Assembly: GCA_009731375.1 (NCBI GenBank)
Contig: BJOX01000246.1
Location: 437,327 to 472,310 of the forward strand
DNA: 34,984 nt
From: Paulinella micropora
Lineage: Eukaryota > Cercozoa > Imbricatea > Euglyphida
Reading direction: 5' to 3'
A program made the position numbers and the translations under genes. Position 1 is the stretch's first letter, and every line of letters begins with the position of its first letter. Of the stretch, positions 21,301 to 31,086 are shown one piece after another. The notes under the pieces are model-generated. The model was not told where the DNA came from. It made no database searches and saw nothing but the letters and a program-made list of their open reading frames with translations.

Positions 21301-24054
21301 AGGGAGGCGTTGGCAGTAGTATGGGCTCTCAAGAGGCTCAGAGAATACTTGTGGGGAGGACCTCTATTCACGGTTAGGACCGATCATCACAACCTTCTTT
21401 GGTTGATGAATCATGAACAAACCGGCCGTTTGGCGCGGTGGCAAGCTTTCTTGTCATGTTTCAATTTCACGATGGTCTACTTACCGGGAAAGCGAAACGT
21501 AGTCGCTGATAGCCTTTCCAGGCTAGAGTTTCAGTCGGAGGTGTCGGCTCTCGTATCATCAGTGGAGATGATGGACCTGTCCACGGACAAGGTATACGAG
21601 GTGAGCCACATAGAGGCGATGCAGATGGCAAGAGGCGTTCGTTATGACCGCACGGGTCTACGATATAGTCCTCAAGGCCCGGAGCATGGCATATGCTGTG
21701 AGGCGCATGTTCTCGAAGACGCTGAGTGGTCTTATGAGGCATACGAGAACGCGAAGGCGAATATAAAAGAAGAGGAGGAGACGACTGAGGTCTGTACTGA
21801 ACCTCCACAGGAAAATCGAAGCGAGCTTGATGAAGACCCGGAAAGGGTAGGAGTAAGGTTGGAGGACGGTACTATTCATATCGCCTCGCCTACCGCGTGG
21901 AGGCAGCAACAGGCGACGGATCCGGAGTTCAAGGAGCTCATAACGTTATACAAGAACCCTAATGAGCTTAAAAAGACTCCACAGATCAAAGATCAGATGA
22001 AGGAGATGGCGTGGAGAGATGGGCTATTGTGGTACAAGGGCCAGCATGGCAAATTTGCATCACAGCCTGACAAATGGACTCTCTGGGTACCAGAGAAGTT
22101 GAGGCGCTTTATATATGTCGCAGCCCATAACTGCCCCTTACTGGCACATCCGGGTCGACAAAGAACTCATTGGTTCATAGCGAGGCGATTTTGGTGGAAA
22201 GGGATGAAGGAGGAGATAGACAGGGAAGTGGACGCATGCATCCCATGCAAAACCACAAAGACACCGCTGAAGGCGAACTTTGGCCTGATCGGTACATTCC
22301 CGTTACACGCCGGGATGTTTGAATTTTTACACATCGATCATGTGGGACCTTTCCCCGAATCGGCAGAAGGGTACAGATACCTTCTTACCGCAATAGATCG
22401 AGCCACCAATTATGTCTGGGTTGTTCCTGTTAAGGACGCTACAGGCAAGACAACTGCGGAGGCTCTGATCGATAGGATCGTCTCGCAGATCGGAGTGCCT
22501 AGAAAGATATGTTCTGATCGAGGTTCTGACTTTAATAATGAAGTCATCGACAGACTATCTAAGTACTACGGGATGAAATGGCAATATGTTACTGCCTATA
22601 ACCCGAGAGCGAATGGCAAGATCGAGCGGGTACATAGACCTCTCAAAGCCTCGCTTAAGATGTACTGTATGAAGAAGGAGAATCAGAGAGCCTGGGTGGA
22701 GGCAGCACCTTCATTTGCCTTTGCAATGAACTGTCTACCCTCATCGGCATTAGGAGGAGCCAGGAGCTCAGTCTCGCCATATCAATTGGTTTACGGCCGA
22801 GAGCCTAATATCCCAACCTCGCTTCTGCATCCAAAGGACACTTGGGCAGATGAGGATGAGTTGTTCGGGATGAGGCTAAGAGCGAAGATGGAGGCGGAGC
22901 AAATAGTTGCGGCGCATAGGGAGGCGGAGCGCAGAAAGACTGATGCACAAGGAGTGCGACAAGCGCACTTAGATCAAGTCCGTTTCCGGGTTGGGGATAT
23001 TGTACTCCTGTACCATCCTCAAGTACCCAAGGGGGTTAGCTCTAAGCTGTTTACCCACTGGAAAGGACCATACCAGATTATGGAGCAGATGGGACCTCTG
23101 AACTATAAGATCAGGGGTAGAGGGAAGGTGCAAATTGTGAATGTTCGAAGGCTGATCAAATATGACCCCTTCTTACTCGAGGATGAATCCGTTGAGGAGG
23201 CGTTGAAACGGATGAAGGAGGATTTCAAAGAGGTACCGCCTATCAGTAAGGAGGATACCTTAGAGGAGGAGAATGCCTATCGGGCACCTGTCTCGGAGAA
23301 GGAGGAGACCGAGAAGGAGAGCAAGGAAGACTCAAACCGCAAAAGCGCGGCGGGGACTCAGTCTAAGGCCCCCATAGTCCGCGGCGGTACAAAGGAGAAG
23401 TTCACGGAGGCGCAGAGGAGGAGAGCGCAAAATGACCTTATCTTCGACCAACCGAGGAAGGTGGCGAGATCGACGCGAGCGACGGATGTCCATGGAGGAG
23501 GAGAAGAGAAGGACACTAACCCAAACGCGGGTAATGTGGACATTCGACATGCGCGATGGAAGGAAGGCGAGGCGATTGCGACCATCAAGTGGGTCCGAGA
23601 CGCTTTTTATCTGTTGAGACCGGCAGAATCTCATGTTGCCGATGACACTCTCTCAGATCTTTATCTCATGCGAGCTGTGGCGGTCCCGCAGACTACACGG
23701 GCAGCGCGGACATCGAAGAGATCCTCAGCAACAAAAACGATACAACCGATACTCCATTTCTGGAGAAGCATCGGCCCTGTTGAGGATCCAAAAGCTAGAC
23801 AATACTTACCGGTATACAAAGACGCGAAAGATCTCGAGACTTGGGATGATACTATAACCCCTCGAGACAAAGACCACACTGCGTGGACTATTCAGTCACT
23901 GCCTAGGGGAGTGCTTGACATTCGTTTTGACTTATCATTGGGCGCCATCCCTAACAAAATATGGGACATTCTTGAGGAGTCGAAGTTTGACTTGACTTTT
24001 GTTGGCGGCCCGCCACCTGGCAAAGGGGTTCGCGCAAGGCGACGAAGGCAGTAA
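18307..24054 (+). CDS. pol: Pol polyprotein of element A: protease-like, RT, RNase H, integrase, GPY/F, extra C-terminus
   Basis: Residue numbers count from the ATG at 18307. A Lys/Glu-rich lead (to about 140) precedes a retropepsin-like domain with NDTMA at 167-171 and ILLSYDQLATMGAVID downstream; the usual Asp-Thr-Gly-Ala has Met in place of Gly. RT runs from about 640 with YIDD at 804-807 and LPMGLKQAPGLFQ. RNase H starts at VDTDASKFAIG (D956). Integrase has an HHCC finger (H1281 HPGRQRTH...CIPC) and catalytic D1344, D1404 and E1440 with exactly 35 residues between the last two. A GPY motif lies at 1587-1589. About 300 more residues follow and are not a chromodomain I can recognise. All catalytic residues of RT and integrase are present. 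Confidence 0.9.
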   Translation: MPTVAEQDTNGSVPPRREVEGTQPHKPPGKHLLVHPSRANMINDANRKAKKAMEERKPQLKARSPPTKKQRTVPPPKDATVSTVDKCTSSVPDSVKRTLEIPEAPETQEVKLEEKREERKEDKELELRLKTLEQKIHVLAASIHRPDALCYTDLFCETLQTTLKVGNDTMANINIVGQKFLNSHRTWVDKNIRKTKGTLKGVGSRTEITGIVTLIFKLKSGRVYRADLYVVPDYHGSILLSYDQLATMGAVIDCAARRVIYGVKNGEKEDINPMTATDSYEAFELSLATERKRLAFVHEATEAYVHPYVTVPDELSWTDNWETEMQAYTVTIPAWDKKSIDDLIVARNEEIICVAKQCPSLARFAEGGGADVHITNGYCYHAKMSDEKREAFVPRRKGRIPDTPEDDIKTFITNFWGDVPTWPRSLTEVKKCLRTLFESNKPYTVILPYNEKAIWAQEIRDRLIDHPIPVPSRKQQLVVACRLGSREQSSAYKRKLRAQDKLKLIPQAFTCFDGFYTRKAPIQYANLIDMLVGLGHDDEPDTVTYERTGLDDLSEEDLSLEEDLAPLKEHKKMSEEDFQAAARKILEEGVGTEREKELLKAKMEAYREIFDPPRAGGVKSEDFTAVIYKIPGAEPSPAPRRANLSIHEAKIAEENVRQLLNEDFIERSTSPIVSQPKIVPKPGGEWRLTINYARVNKVLDEERNPLPTLEEGRRVLRNAKFYSVIDLKNGFWQIPLDEKSRWLTAFVVGMEIYQWKVLPMGLKQAPGLFQKAMQKMLSGQYDDQSEDGFMRRRGQKAGEYAFCYIDDIIVYSNTMEEHIDHLSDVFRRIGAFGLKCNLKKCQLAKTSVTYLGYEISHNRVSISREKREEIMSRQLPKNRTELHSFLAMAQYYSQFIPDWGATRAKLEKMIDFGDFEKWDEEALQAFNTLKDLIYKDPKDGGLVLMMPDFTKPFVVDTDASKFAIGAVLQQEDEEKKLRPIMFISRKLCAAERNYCTRQREALAVVWALKRLREYLWGGPLFTVRTDHHNLLWLMNHEQTGRLARWQAFLSCFNFTMVYLPGKRNVVADSLSRLEFQSEVSALVSSVEMMDLSTDKVYEVSHIEAMQMARGVRYDRTGLRYSPQGPEHGICCEAHVLEDAEWSYEAYENAKANIKEEEETTEVCTEPPQENRSELDEDPERVGVRLEDGTIHIASPTAWRQQQATDPEFKELITLYKNPNELKKTPQIKDQMKEMAWRDGLLWYKGQHGKFASQPDKWTLWVPEKLRRFIYVAAHNCPLLAHPGRQRTHWFIARRFWWKGMKEEIDREVDACIPCKTTKTPLKANFGLIGTFPLHAGMFEFLHIDHVGPFPESAEGYRYLLTAIDRATNYVWVVPVKDATGKTTAEALIDRIVSQIGVPRKICSDRGSDFNNEVIDRLSKYYGMKWQYVTAYNPRANGKIERVHRPLKASLKMYCMKKENQRAWVEAAPSFAFAMNCLPSSALGGARSSVSPYQLVYGREPNIPTSLLHPKDTWADEDELFGMRLRAKMEAEQIVAAHREAERRKTDAQGVRQAHLDQVRFRVGDIVLLYHPQVPKGVSSKLFTHWKGPYQIMEQMGPLNYKIRGRGKVQIVNVRRLIKYDPFLLEDESVEEALKRMKEDFKEVPPISKEDTLEEENAYRAPVSEKEETEKESKEDSNRKSAAGTQSKAPIVRGGTKEKFTEAQRRRAQNDLIFDQPRKVARSTRATDVHGGGEEKDTNPNAGNVDIRHARWKEGEAIATIKWVRDAFYLLRPAESHVADDTLSDLYLMRAVAVPQTTRAARTSKRSSATKTIQPILHFWRSIGPVEDPKARQYLPVYKDAKDLETWDDTITPRDKDHTAWTIQSLPRGVLDIRFDLSLGAIPNKIWDILEESKFDLTFVGGPPPGKGVRARRRRQ

Positions 24055-24849
24055 GTGACATTTTTTTCTTTTATCACGCGTCGGACATTGAAAGCTGCAT
24101 GTGGATTAATCTCATAGTGCCCATGTCAGATCATGTCTTATTAAAATGTTTTTATACCATTGTTGTTACTTGGCATTTTTATCGCAACATATGAGTGCGA
24201 GGGTCAATCGGCAAATGGATACGACACCGTATAAGGGGATCGCTTGTGAGTTTAGCGATGGTGTTCCTGGTACGACCCTGCTTCAAGTATCCAGGGTGAT
24301 GTTCTCAAAAAATGTTCTCATAGTAGACATATTAAATTTTTTTCTTTGGATATACTTAATATCGTCATACCAGCACGGTCCGTCTCTACTTGTGTCGGCA
24401 TATCGCATGGTCGGGCTCACTCACCCCGGCTTTGGATATAGTTATTAGGTCTGGCCCCCTAGTACTATATTAAGGTAACCGATTGAATACAAGGGTATGT
24501 TATTAAAAGACAATGTATTTACTGATCGGAAGTGTTTTTGGAGAAGGAGAAAAATTATAACGCTGCTTTTATTGCAATAGTAATACTATTTGTTCTTGAC
24601 ATACTGCCTCAGAATTAAGTTACGGGGGGGACAACAAGTGTGGATTTTTTATATTTATTTACAAAAAATGAGGCTAGAGATTTACAGTTGACGCGTGTCT
24701 GGTGTATGCGTTTTATTTATCCACTGCACCGTCTATCCGTGGGTTAATGCACTTAGTTGCAACACCCCGTAGCGTTTGTGCAGAAAAGAAATCAGCAATT
24801 ATATGACGAAAATATTGCATATTTCCGTCATAAAAACGGGAAGGAGTAC
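24055..24849 (+). other. 3' noncoding segment of element A with polypurine tract
   Basis: About 795 bp between the Pol stop and the 3' LTR. A 100-codon ORF at 24146-24448 has no recognisable features. AAAAACGGGAAGGAGTAC (24832-24849) abuts the LTR and is the likely plus-strand primer, though it contains three pyrimidines. Confidence 0.6.
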
Positions 24850-25124
24850 TGTAGGCATCACCCCCCGGATAGCCGGTAAAAAGTACAGTTTTTCTGGTGT
24901 CAGGTGCACCTAGTTTTTTCCCAGTATTTCAATATCGTTTGGCCGGATTTGACCTAATGTCATTTTAACCGTGGTCTGTGGCCGCTTTCTTTTTCGGCTT
25001 CACTGAGCTAATATAACGAGACATCATTCTCCTTTGGGGGATTTGTGTCTGGTTGTATTACCGACTTTTTATCGAGCTATCTTCAGGGATTGTAACATTG
25101 GAGTNNNNNNNNNNGATTGTAACA
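24850..25124 (+). repeat. 3' LTR of element A, with gap 25105-25114
   Basis: 24850-25097 matches the 5' LTR. The bases just before the gap (TTGGAGT) are those that follow the 5' LTR, while after the gap GATTGTAACA repeats the LTR end and then enters the true flank TCACAAGG. The gap is therefore probably an artefact of joining two LTR-derived contig ends that overlap by about 11 bases. Confidence 0.7.
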
Positions 25125-25735
25125 TCACAAGGAGACAACAGGTACAGACTCTCTGTCGTTCTTGCTGTTCTCACACAGAGACTAAGAAGAAGGAGGTGGA
25201 CAAAAGAGTGAAAGAACATACACAAAACACAAACAAGCATAAGGAACAGGTGCACTGCACTCTACCCTTCAAATTTATGCTATTCTGTATCATGATTGTT
25301 TCACAGACACATCAAAGCATTTTTGCATATCTTTGATCGTGTTCTGAAAACCAGTCTAAAACCTCCGTTCATAGTGTGACTTCTGAAGGAGAGCTTTTCC
25401 AGACTCCCTATTGCTATCGTTGTGTAGGCACTAGTACCTCATAACAGATACAGCATAGAAAAGAGAGAGGAATAAGCAAACAGAGGAGGGATGTTGAAAA
25501 ATCTGACGAAGGAGTGAAAACAAAAACTTGAACGAAAATCAAACAAACATTTCATCAAGAGGACAGAGACATTTGCTCTACCCTATCACTAATATCTCCT
25601 CTCTACTTGTTTATCTTTGACTAGTAGATCTACAGAGCTTTTTAGCAAAAGGAGAAAGAAGAAGGATGTGATTGTTTGGTGTGCTATGGTTAGGTCACTC
25701 AACGTGCCTACATCATCATGCCACATGCTAACATC
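25125..25735 (+). other. Leader of element B (continued after element A)
   Basis: It shares CTCTCTGTCGTTCTTGCTG and ACCTCATAACAGATACA-type blocks with the leaders of elements C and A. It has no ORF and ends at a gag ATG at 25736. Confidence 0.6.
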
Positions 25736-27128
25736 ATGTCAGCAAACAGGTTTGAAGAAAAGGAGAAGAAGAAGGAGGAGAAGGAGGAGGAGAAGAAGTT
25801 AAGGAGCAGGAGGAGGAGAAGGAGGAGGAGAAGGAGGAGGAGAAGGAGGAGGAGAAGAAGTTAAGGAGAAGGAGGAGGAGGAGGAGAAGAAAAAGAAAAA
25901 GAGAAGGAGGAGGAGAAGAAGGAGGAGAAGGAGGAGGAGAAGAAGTTAAGAAGGAGAAGGAGGAAGAGAAGAAGTTAAGGAGCAGGAGGAGAAGGAGGAG
26001 AAGAAGTCAAGGAGAAGAAATCAAGGAGAAGGAGGAGAAGGAGGAGGAGAAGGAGGAGGAGAAGAAGTTAAGGAGGAGGAGGAGGAGGAGAAGAAGTTAA
26101 GGAGCAGGAGGAGAAGGAGAAGGAGGGGAAGGAGAAGTTAAGGAGGAGGAGAAGGAGGAGGAGAAGAAGTTAAGGAGCAGGAGGAGAAGGAGGAGGAGAA
26201 GGAGGAGGAGAAGAAGTCAAGGAGAATAAGTCAAGGAGAAGGAGGAGAAGGAGGAGGAGAAGGAGGAGGAGAAGGAGGAGGAGAAGGAGACAGAAGAGAA
26301 GATGAAGGAGGAGAAGGTGGAGGAGAAGAAGGAGAAGGAGGAGGAGAAGGAGGAGGACAAAGAGGAGGAGAATGAGAAGAAGAAGAAACAGATTCAGAAG
26401 GAGGAGCAAAAGAAGTCAACCAGAAGGAGAAGGAGAAGGAGAAGGAGAAGGAGAAGGACAAAGAGAAGGAGAAGGTCCTGGAGAAGGAGAAGGACAGAGA
26501 GAGGAGGAGGCATCACGCATCATGCTAAGTCCTCTGAGAATAGAGATATCGATACGGACGCTGCTATCGATTCCGTTGTTCGCCGCAACGGACGACAATG
26601 AAATCCAGAGCAAGAGTATGAGGTGCTGGTATCGTTCATAGTATTACATGAATCCATTTTGGGATTCGATTCAGCCCTATACTAATATTACTTGCGTTGG
26701 AAGAGAAGGAGGTGAAGAGAGAGCGGCCAGCACAGACTTTGACTGTCGTCGCGCTGTTGTCTTATTTTAGAAGCAACTGATGCTTGCTACCGTTTTTTTC
26801 TCGGGCTGGGAATGCAAGCTTAGGAGGCCTTTTAAAGAAGGTGAAATGGCTCCTTGTGCTTTTAGTCATGCGGTAGGGGATTCAGCACTCAGTCTGCCCC
26901 GAGGACGAGATCACACAAGCCATGCAAGCTATTCTGAAAAGAGATGAGCAAGGAGGAGGCGGAAGAGGAGGCGGAAGAGGAGGTGGAAGAGGAAGATGGC
27001 TTGCCACCCCACCAGTCGAGGCGGCTAAGCCTCAGGTGGAGGATGGGGTAGAGGAGAAGGCGGCTGGTGGATTAGCTCCAGTTCCAGCTCTAGCTCAGCC
27101 ACAATCCAACAGGCCAACAAGCCTATGA
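25736..27128 (+). pseudogene. Degraded gag of element B
   Basis: It opens MSANRFEEKEK and at once enters a long GGA/GAA purine repeat (about 25750-26510). After that, fragments align with Gag of A: the region round DETQEYEALS, the AVLLQYF region, the CCCH finger end (CAFSHAVG near 26850), and a Gly/Arg-rich tail GGGGRGGGRGGGRG (26950-26995). Frames shift repeatedly and a large part before the finger is missing. Confidence 0.65.
25745..26512 (+). repeat. GGAGAA purine minisatellite in gag of element B
   Basis: About 770 bp made of GGA, GAA and AAG triplets with repeating blocks ending GAAGTTAAGGAG. The sense strand is almost free of pyrimidines. It expands the acidic N-terminal region that is short in element A. 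Confidence 0.85.
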
Positions 27129-27189
27129 GGCCGCGGGAGGGGGAACAGACGGCGTGAGAGGGGAAGAGAGAAAAAGGTATGGTTCAGCA

Positions 27190-30100
27190 CGAAGGTCACA
27201 GTTGTGCCTGTTGCTTGAAAAAAAAAAAAAAAAGAAAGAAAAGACGAAAGAAAGGAGAAGGAGTCAAAAGACTTAGAGGCGAGACTTAAGGTCTTAGAAC
27301 ACAAGGTTCTTGTCCTCGCAAATAATATGTAGAGGCCAGTTGCTTTATGCTATACTGAGCTTTCTTTGTGAAACTTTTAATACGATACTATATAATGTGA
27401 AAGTTGGTAATAATACGATAGCGTCGTTCAATATTAATATTGTCGGCCGGAAGTTTTTGAATAAATACCGGGATTGTGGACGGTATATATGAAAAATTCG
27501 ACTGACACTCTGAAGGGAGTAAGTAGTCGGACGGTCATCACGTGCATCATCACACTGACCTTTAAATTAAAATCCGCACGAGTATACCACATGGACCTTT
27601 ATGTCGTCCCCGGTTACCACGGATCAATATTACTGTCGTATGACCAAATGGCTACGATGGGGGCTATGATTGATTGCGCCGCACGAGTGATATATGGAGT
27701 AAAAAGAGGAGAGGAGAGTGATATTGATCCCATTAACGCTACTGACTCTTATGAGGCTTATGAGCTGAGTCTAGCGACGGATCACAAAAAGATGGCCATC
27801 GTGCATGAGGCACTTGAGGTATATGGTCACCCTCATGTCATAAGACCGGACAAGCTGTCCTGGACCGACAATTGGGAACCCCAAGTGTGCACTGTCACAG
27901 TTCCGACATGCCATTGGGACCAAAAGTCTATTGATGACTTAATCGAGAAGCGAAAGGAGGAGATAATATGTGTCGCACAAAGAAGCCAGTCGTTGGCGAG
28001 ATTTGCGGAAGGAGTAGGAGCAGATGTCCACATTACTAATGGATACTGTTTCCATGCGAAAGGAGAAGAAAAAAGGGAGGCGTTTGTACCAAGGAGAACG
28101 AGGCGAATCCCGGATACTCCACCAGAAACTATTAAAAGTTTTGTTACTGATTTCTGGGGTGACGAGCCCACGTGGCCGCGTTCACTAACTGAAGTGAAGA
28201 AATGCTTACGGACTTTATTTGAAAATAATAAGCCGTATACTATTATCCTGCCGTATAATGAGAAGGCGATATGGGCGCAGGAAATAAGGGACCGGCTTAT
28301 TGATCATCCTATACCGGTACCCTCTCGCAAGCAACAGCTAGCGGTGGCTTGTCGTTTGGGAGCTCGTGAGCATAGCAGTGCATACAAGCGGAAGCTCAGA
28401 GACCTCGACAAGTTGAAATTGATACCGCAAGCATTCACATGCTTTGATGGTTTCTACACCCGTAAGGCTCCTTTGCAATACGCGAGACTTATTGACATGC
28501 TGATGGAGCTCGGCAAAGATGATGGGCCGGACACGGTCACGTATGAAAAGACGGGCCTAGATGATGTATCGGAAGAAGACTTAAGCTTGGAGGAGGACAG
28601 AGAACCCCTCGAGCAGACTAAGAAGATGTCTGATGAAGATTTCCAAGAGGCGGCGCGGAAAATCTTAGAAGAAGGAGTAGGCACGGAGAGAGAAGGAGCT
28701 TTTAAAAGCCAAATTGGAGGCGAACAAAGAAATTTTTGACCCTCCATATGCAGGTGGTGTCAAGCCTGAGGACTTCACAGTGGTTATTTACAAAATACCG
28801 GGTGCGGAGCCGTCACCGGCACCACGAAGGGCGAATTTGAGTATACATGAGGCGAAGATAGCGGAGGAGCTAGCAAGACAGCTGCTCAATGAGGACTTTA
28901 TTGAGAGATCAACATCTCCAATAGTCTCACAGCCGAGAATAGTGCCGAAGCCAGGAGGAGAATGGCGCCTGACAGTTAACTATGCTCGTGTTAACAAGGT
29001 GCTGGAGGAAGAGAGAAATCCTCTCCCGACATTAGAAGAAGGAAGGAGAGTACTGCGGAATGCGAAATTCTATTCGGTCATTGACCTTAATAACGGCTTC
29101 TGGCAGATACCATTGGAAGAAAAGTCCAGATGGCTGACGGCGTTTGTGGTGGGTATGGAGATATACCAATGGAAAGTGCTTCCGATGGGTCTCAAGCAAG
29201 CCCCAGGGCTCTTTCAGAAGGCGATGCAGAAGATGCTAAGCAGTCAGTACGATGATCTGACAGACGGAAGATTTATGAGCAGGAGGGGACAGAAAGCGGG
29301 AGAGTATGCATTTTGCTATATCGATGACATTATCGTATACTCTAACACAATGGAGGAGCATATTGCTCATCTGTCCAATATATTCAGGCGCATCGGAGCT
29401 TTTGAAAAATTGGCCTGAAGTGCAATTTGAAGAAGAAGTGTCAACTTGCCAAGACGAGTGGGACATATTTAGGGTACGAGATCTCTCATAACCGAGTCTC
29501 GATATCTAAGGAGAAGAGGGAGGAGATTATGAATCGGCCGATACCAAAGAACCGCACGGAATTGCACTCACTGACCTTGCGAGGGCGCAATACTATAGTC
29601 AGTTCATACCCGATTGGGGTGCAACACGTGCTAAGTTGGAGAGAATGATTGATTTTGGAGACTTTGAGAAGTGGGATGAAGATGCTTTGCAAGCGTTTCA
29701 TACGCTCAAAGATCTTATTTACAAAGACCCGAAGGATGGAGGACTGGTGTTAACGATGCCCGACTTCACGAAACAATTCGTAGTCGATACAGATGCATCT
29801 AAGTTTGCGATTGGGGCTGTATTACAGCAGGAAGATGAGGAGAAGAAATTACGCCCAATCATGTTTATTAGTAGAAAGTTGTGTGCGGCGGAGAGAAACT
29901 ATTGCACAAGGCAAAGAGAGGCGTTGGCGGTGGTATGAGCCCTCAAGAGGCTCAGAGAGTATTTGTGGGGAGGACCTCAATTTGTTGTTAGAACTGATCA
30001 TCATAACCTGTTATGGTTGATGAATCATGAACAGACCGGACGGCTAGCGCGGTGGCAAGCGTTCTTGTCTTGTTTCGATTTTACAATGGTCCATCTACCG

Positions 30101-30931
30101 GGGAAGTGAAAGTGGTCGCTGATAGCTCAGAAGTATCGGCGTTGGTGTCCACGGTGGAGATGGAAGACTTGTCCACTGACAAGATGTACGAGGTCAACCA
30201 CATTGAGGCGATGGGGATGGCGAGTGGAGTCCGATATGACCGCACGAGTCTACGGTACAGTCCACAAGGCCCGGATCACGGCATATGTTGTGAGCTGCAT
30301 ATCCAGGAGGACGCTGAGTGGTCCTATGAGGTATATGAGAATGCGAAGGCGAACATGAAGGAAGAAGAGGAGATGCAGGAAGTTTATGCGCAGCCTCCTC
30401 AAGAGCGGAGAAGTGACCTAGACGNNNNNNNNNNTGGCATATGTTGTGAGCTGCATACCCAGGAGGACGCTGAGTGGTCCTATGAGGTATATGAGAATGC
30501 GAAGGCGAACATGAAGGAAGAAGAGGAGATGCAGGAAGTTTATGCGGAGCCTCCTTAAGAGCGGAGAAGTGACCTAGACGATGACCCGGAGAGGATCGGG
30601 GTACGCCTAGAAGATGGTACTATCCATATAGCCTCGCCTACCGCATGGAGGCAACAACAGGCTCAAGATCCGGAATTTAAGGAACTCATACAGTTGTATC
30701 AGAACCCGGATGAGCAAAAGATGACGAAAGCGATCAAAGATCAGATGAAGGAGATGGATGGAGAGATGGTCTACTGTGGTACAAGGGCCTTCACGGTCGC
30801 TATGCGTCACAGCCGGACAAATGGACCCTTTGGGTACCCGAGAGTCTGAGACGATTTATATTTGTCGCAGCCCACAATTGCCCACTTTTGGCGCATCCGG
30901 GTCGACAACGAACTCACATGTTCGTAGCGAG
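27190..30931 (+). pseudogene. Degraded pol of element B
   Basis: It aligns with Pol of A from the helical lead through protease, RT, RNase H and the start of integrase. Breaks visible: a large N-terminal deletion with an A-run (27218-27232) and a TAG near 27329; a frameshift near 27480; loss of two bases near 28690; an insertion leading to TGA at 29416; a frameshift near 29575; a TGG-to-TGA change at 29936; a TGA and a small deletion near 30107; TAA near 30556. The protease motif is NNTIA (Asp lost). YIDD of RT is kept at about 29318. The element ends at the gap 30932-31086. Confidence 0.85.
30425..30434. other. Assembly gap between two near-identical copies
   Basis: Sequence after the gap (30435-30580) repeats 30280-30424 almost exactly, with a C-to-T difference that turns CAA into TAA in the second copy. 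It is either a local duplication or two haplotypes placed in series. Confidence 0.7.
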
Positions 30932-31086
30932 NNNNNNNNNNNNNNNNNNNNNNNNNNNNNNNNNNNNNNNNNNNNNNNNNNNNNNNNNNNNNNNNNNNNN
31001 NNNNNNNNNNNNNNNNNNNNNNNNNNNNNNNNNNNNNNNNNNNNNNNNNNNNNNNNNNNNNNNNNNNNNNNNNNNNNNNNNNNNNN
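30932..31086. other. Assembly gap between elements B and C
   Basis: 155 N. On its left B reads on the + strand into the integrase finger; on its right C reads on the - strand from within gag. The junction between them is unseen. Confidence 0.9.

Larger units (their letters stand above)
14714..25124 (+). mobile_element. Element A: nearly intact Ty3/gypsy-type LTR retrotransposon
   Basis: Two LTRs of about 249 bp, leader, gag, pol in the order protease-RT-RNase H-integrase (the Ty3/gypsy order), a 3' noncoding segment and a purine-rich tract. The 4-bp TCAC is present just before the 5' LTR (14710-14713) and just after the 3' LTR (25125-25128), which marks the target duplication. The LTRs differ at only about ten places by eye and both ORFs are open, so the insertion is recent. 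Function: copying its RNA into DNA and inserting it in the genome. Confidence 0.9.
14263..30931 (+). mobile_element. Element B: older Ty3/gypsy-type LTR retrotransposon, interrupted by element A and degraded
   Basis: B has its 5' LTR at 14263-14499 and leader from 14500. It is split at 14713 by element A and resumes at 25125. The resumed sequence continues the alignment with the leader of related element C at the point where it stopped (CTCAC, then a stretch ending CTCTCTGTCGTTCTTG). A degraded gag (25736-27128) and pol (27190-30931) follow, ending in a gap inside the integrase region; no 3' LTR is seen. The frame breaks and stops show it is dead. Confidence 0.7.

Noticed and set aside
23520-24054. 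Chromodomain at the C-terminus of Pol
   Set aside because: I could not place the conserved aromatic cage spacing, so the tail is left unassigned.
24146-24448. 100-codon ORF between pol and the 3' LTR as a third retroelement gene (env-like)
   Set aside because: It has no signal peptide, Cys pattern or match that I can recognise, and a length expected by chance in 795 bp.
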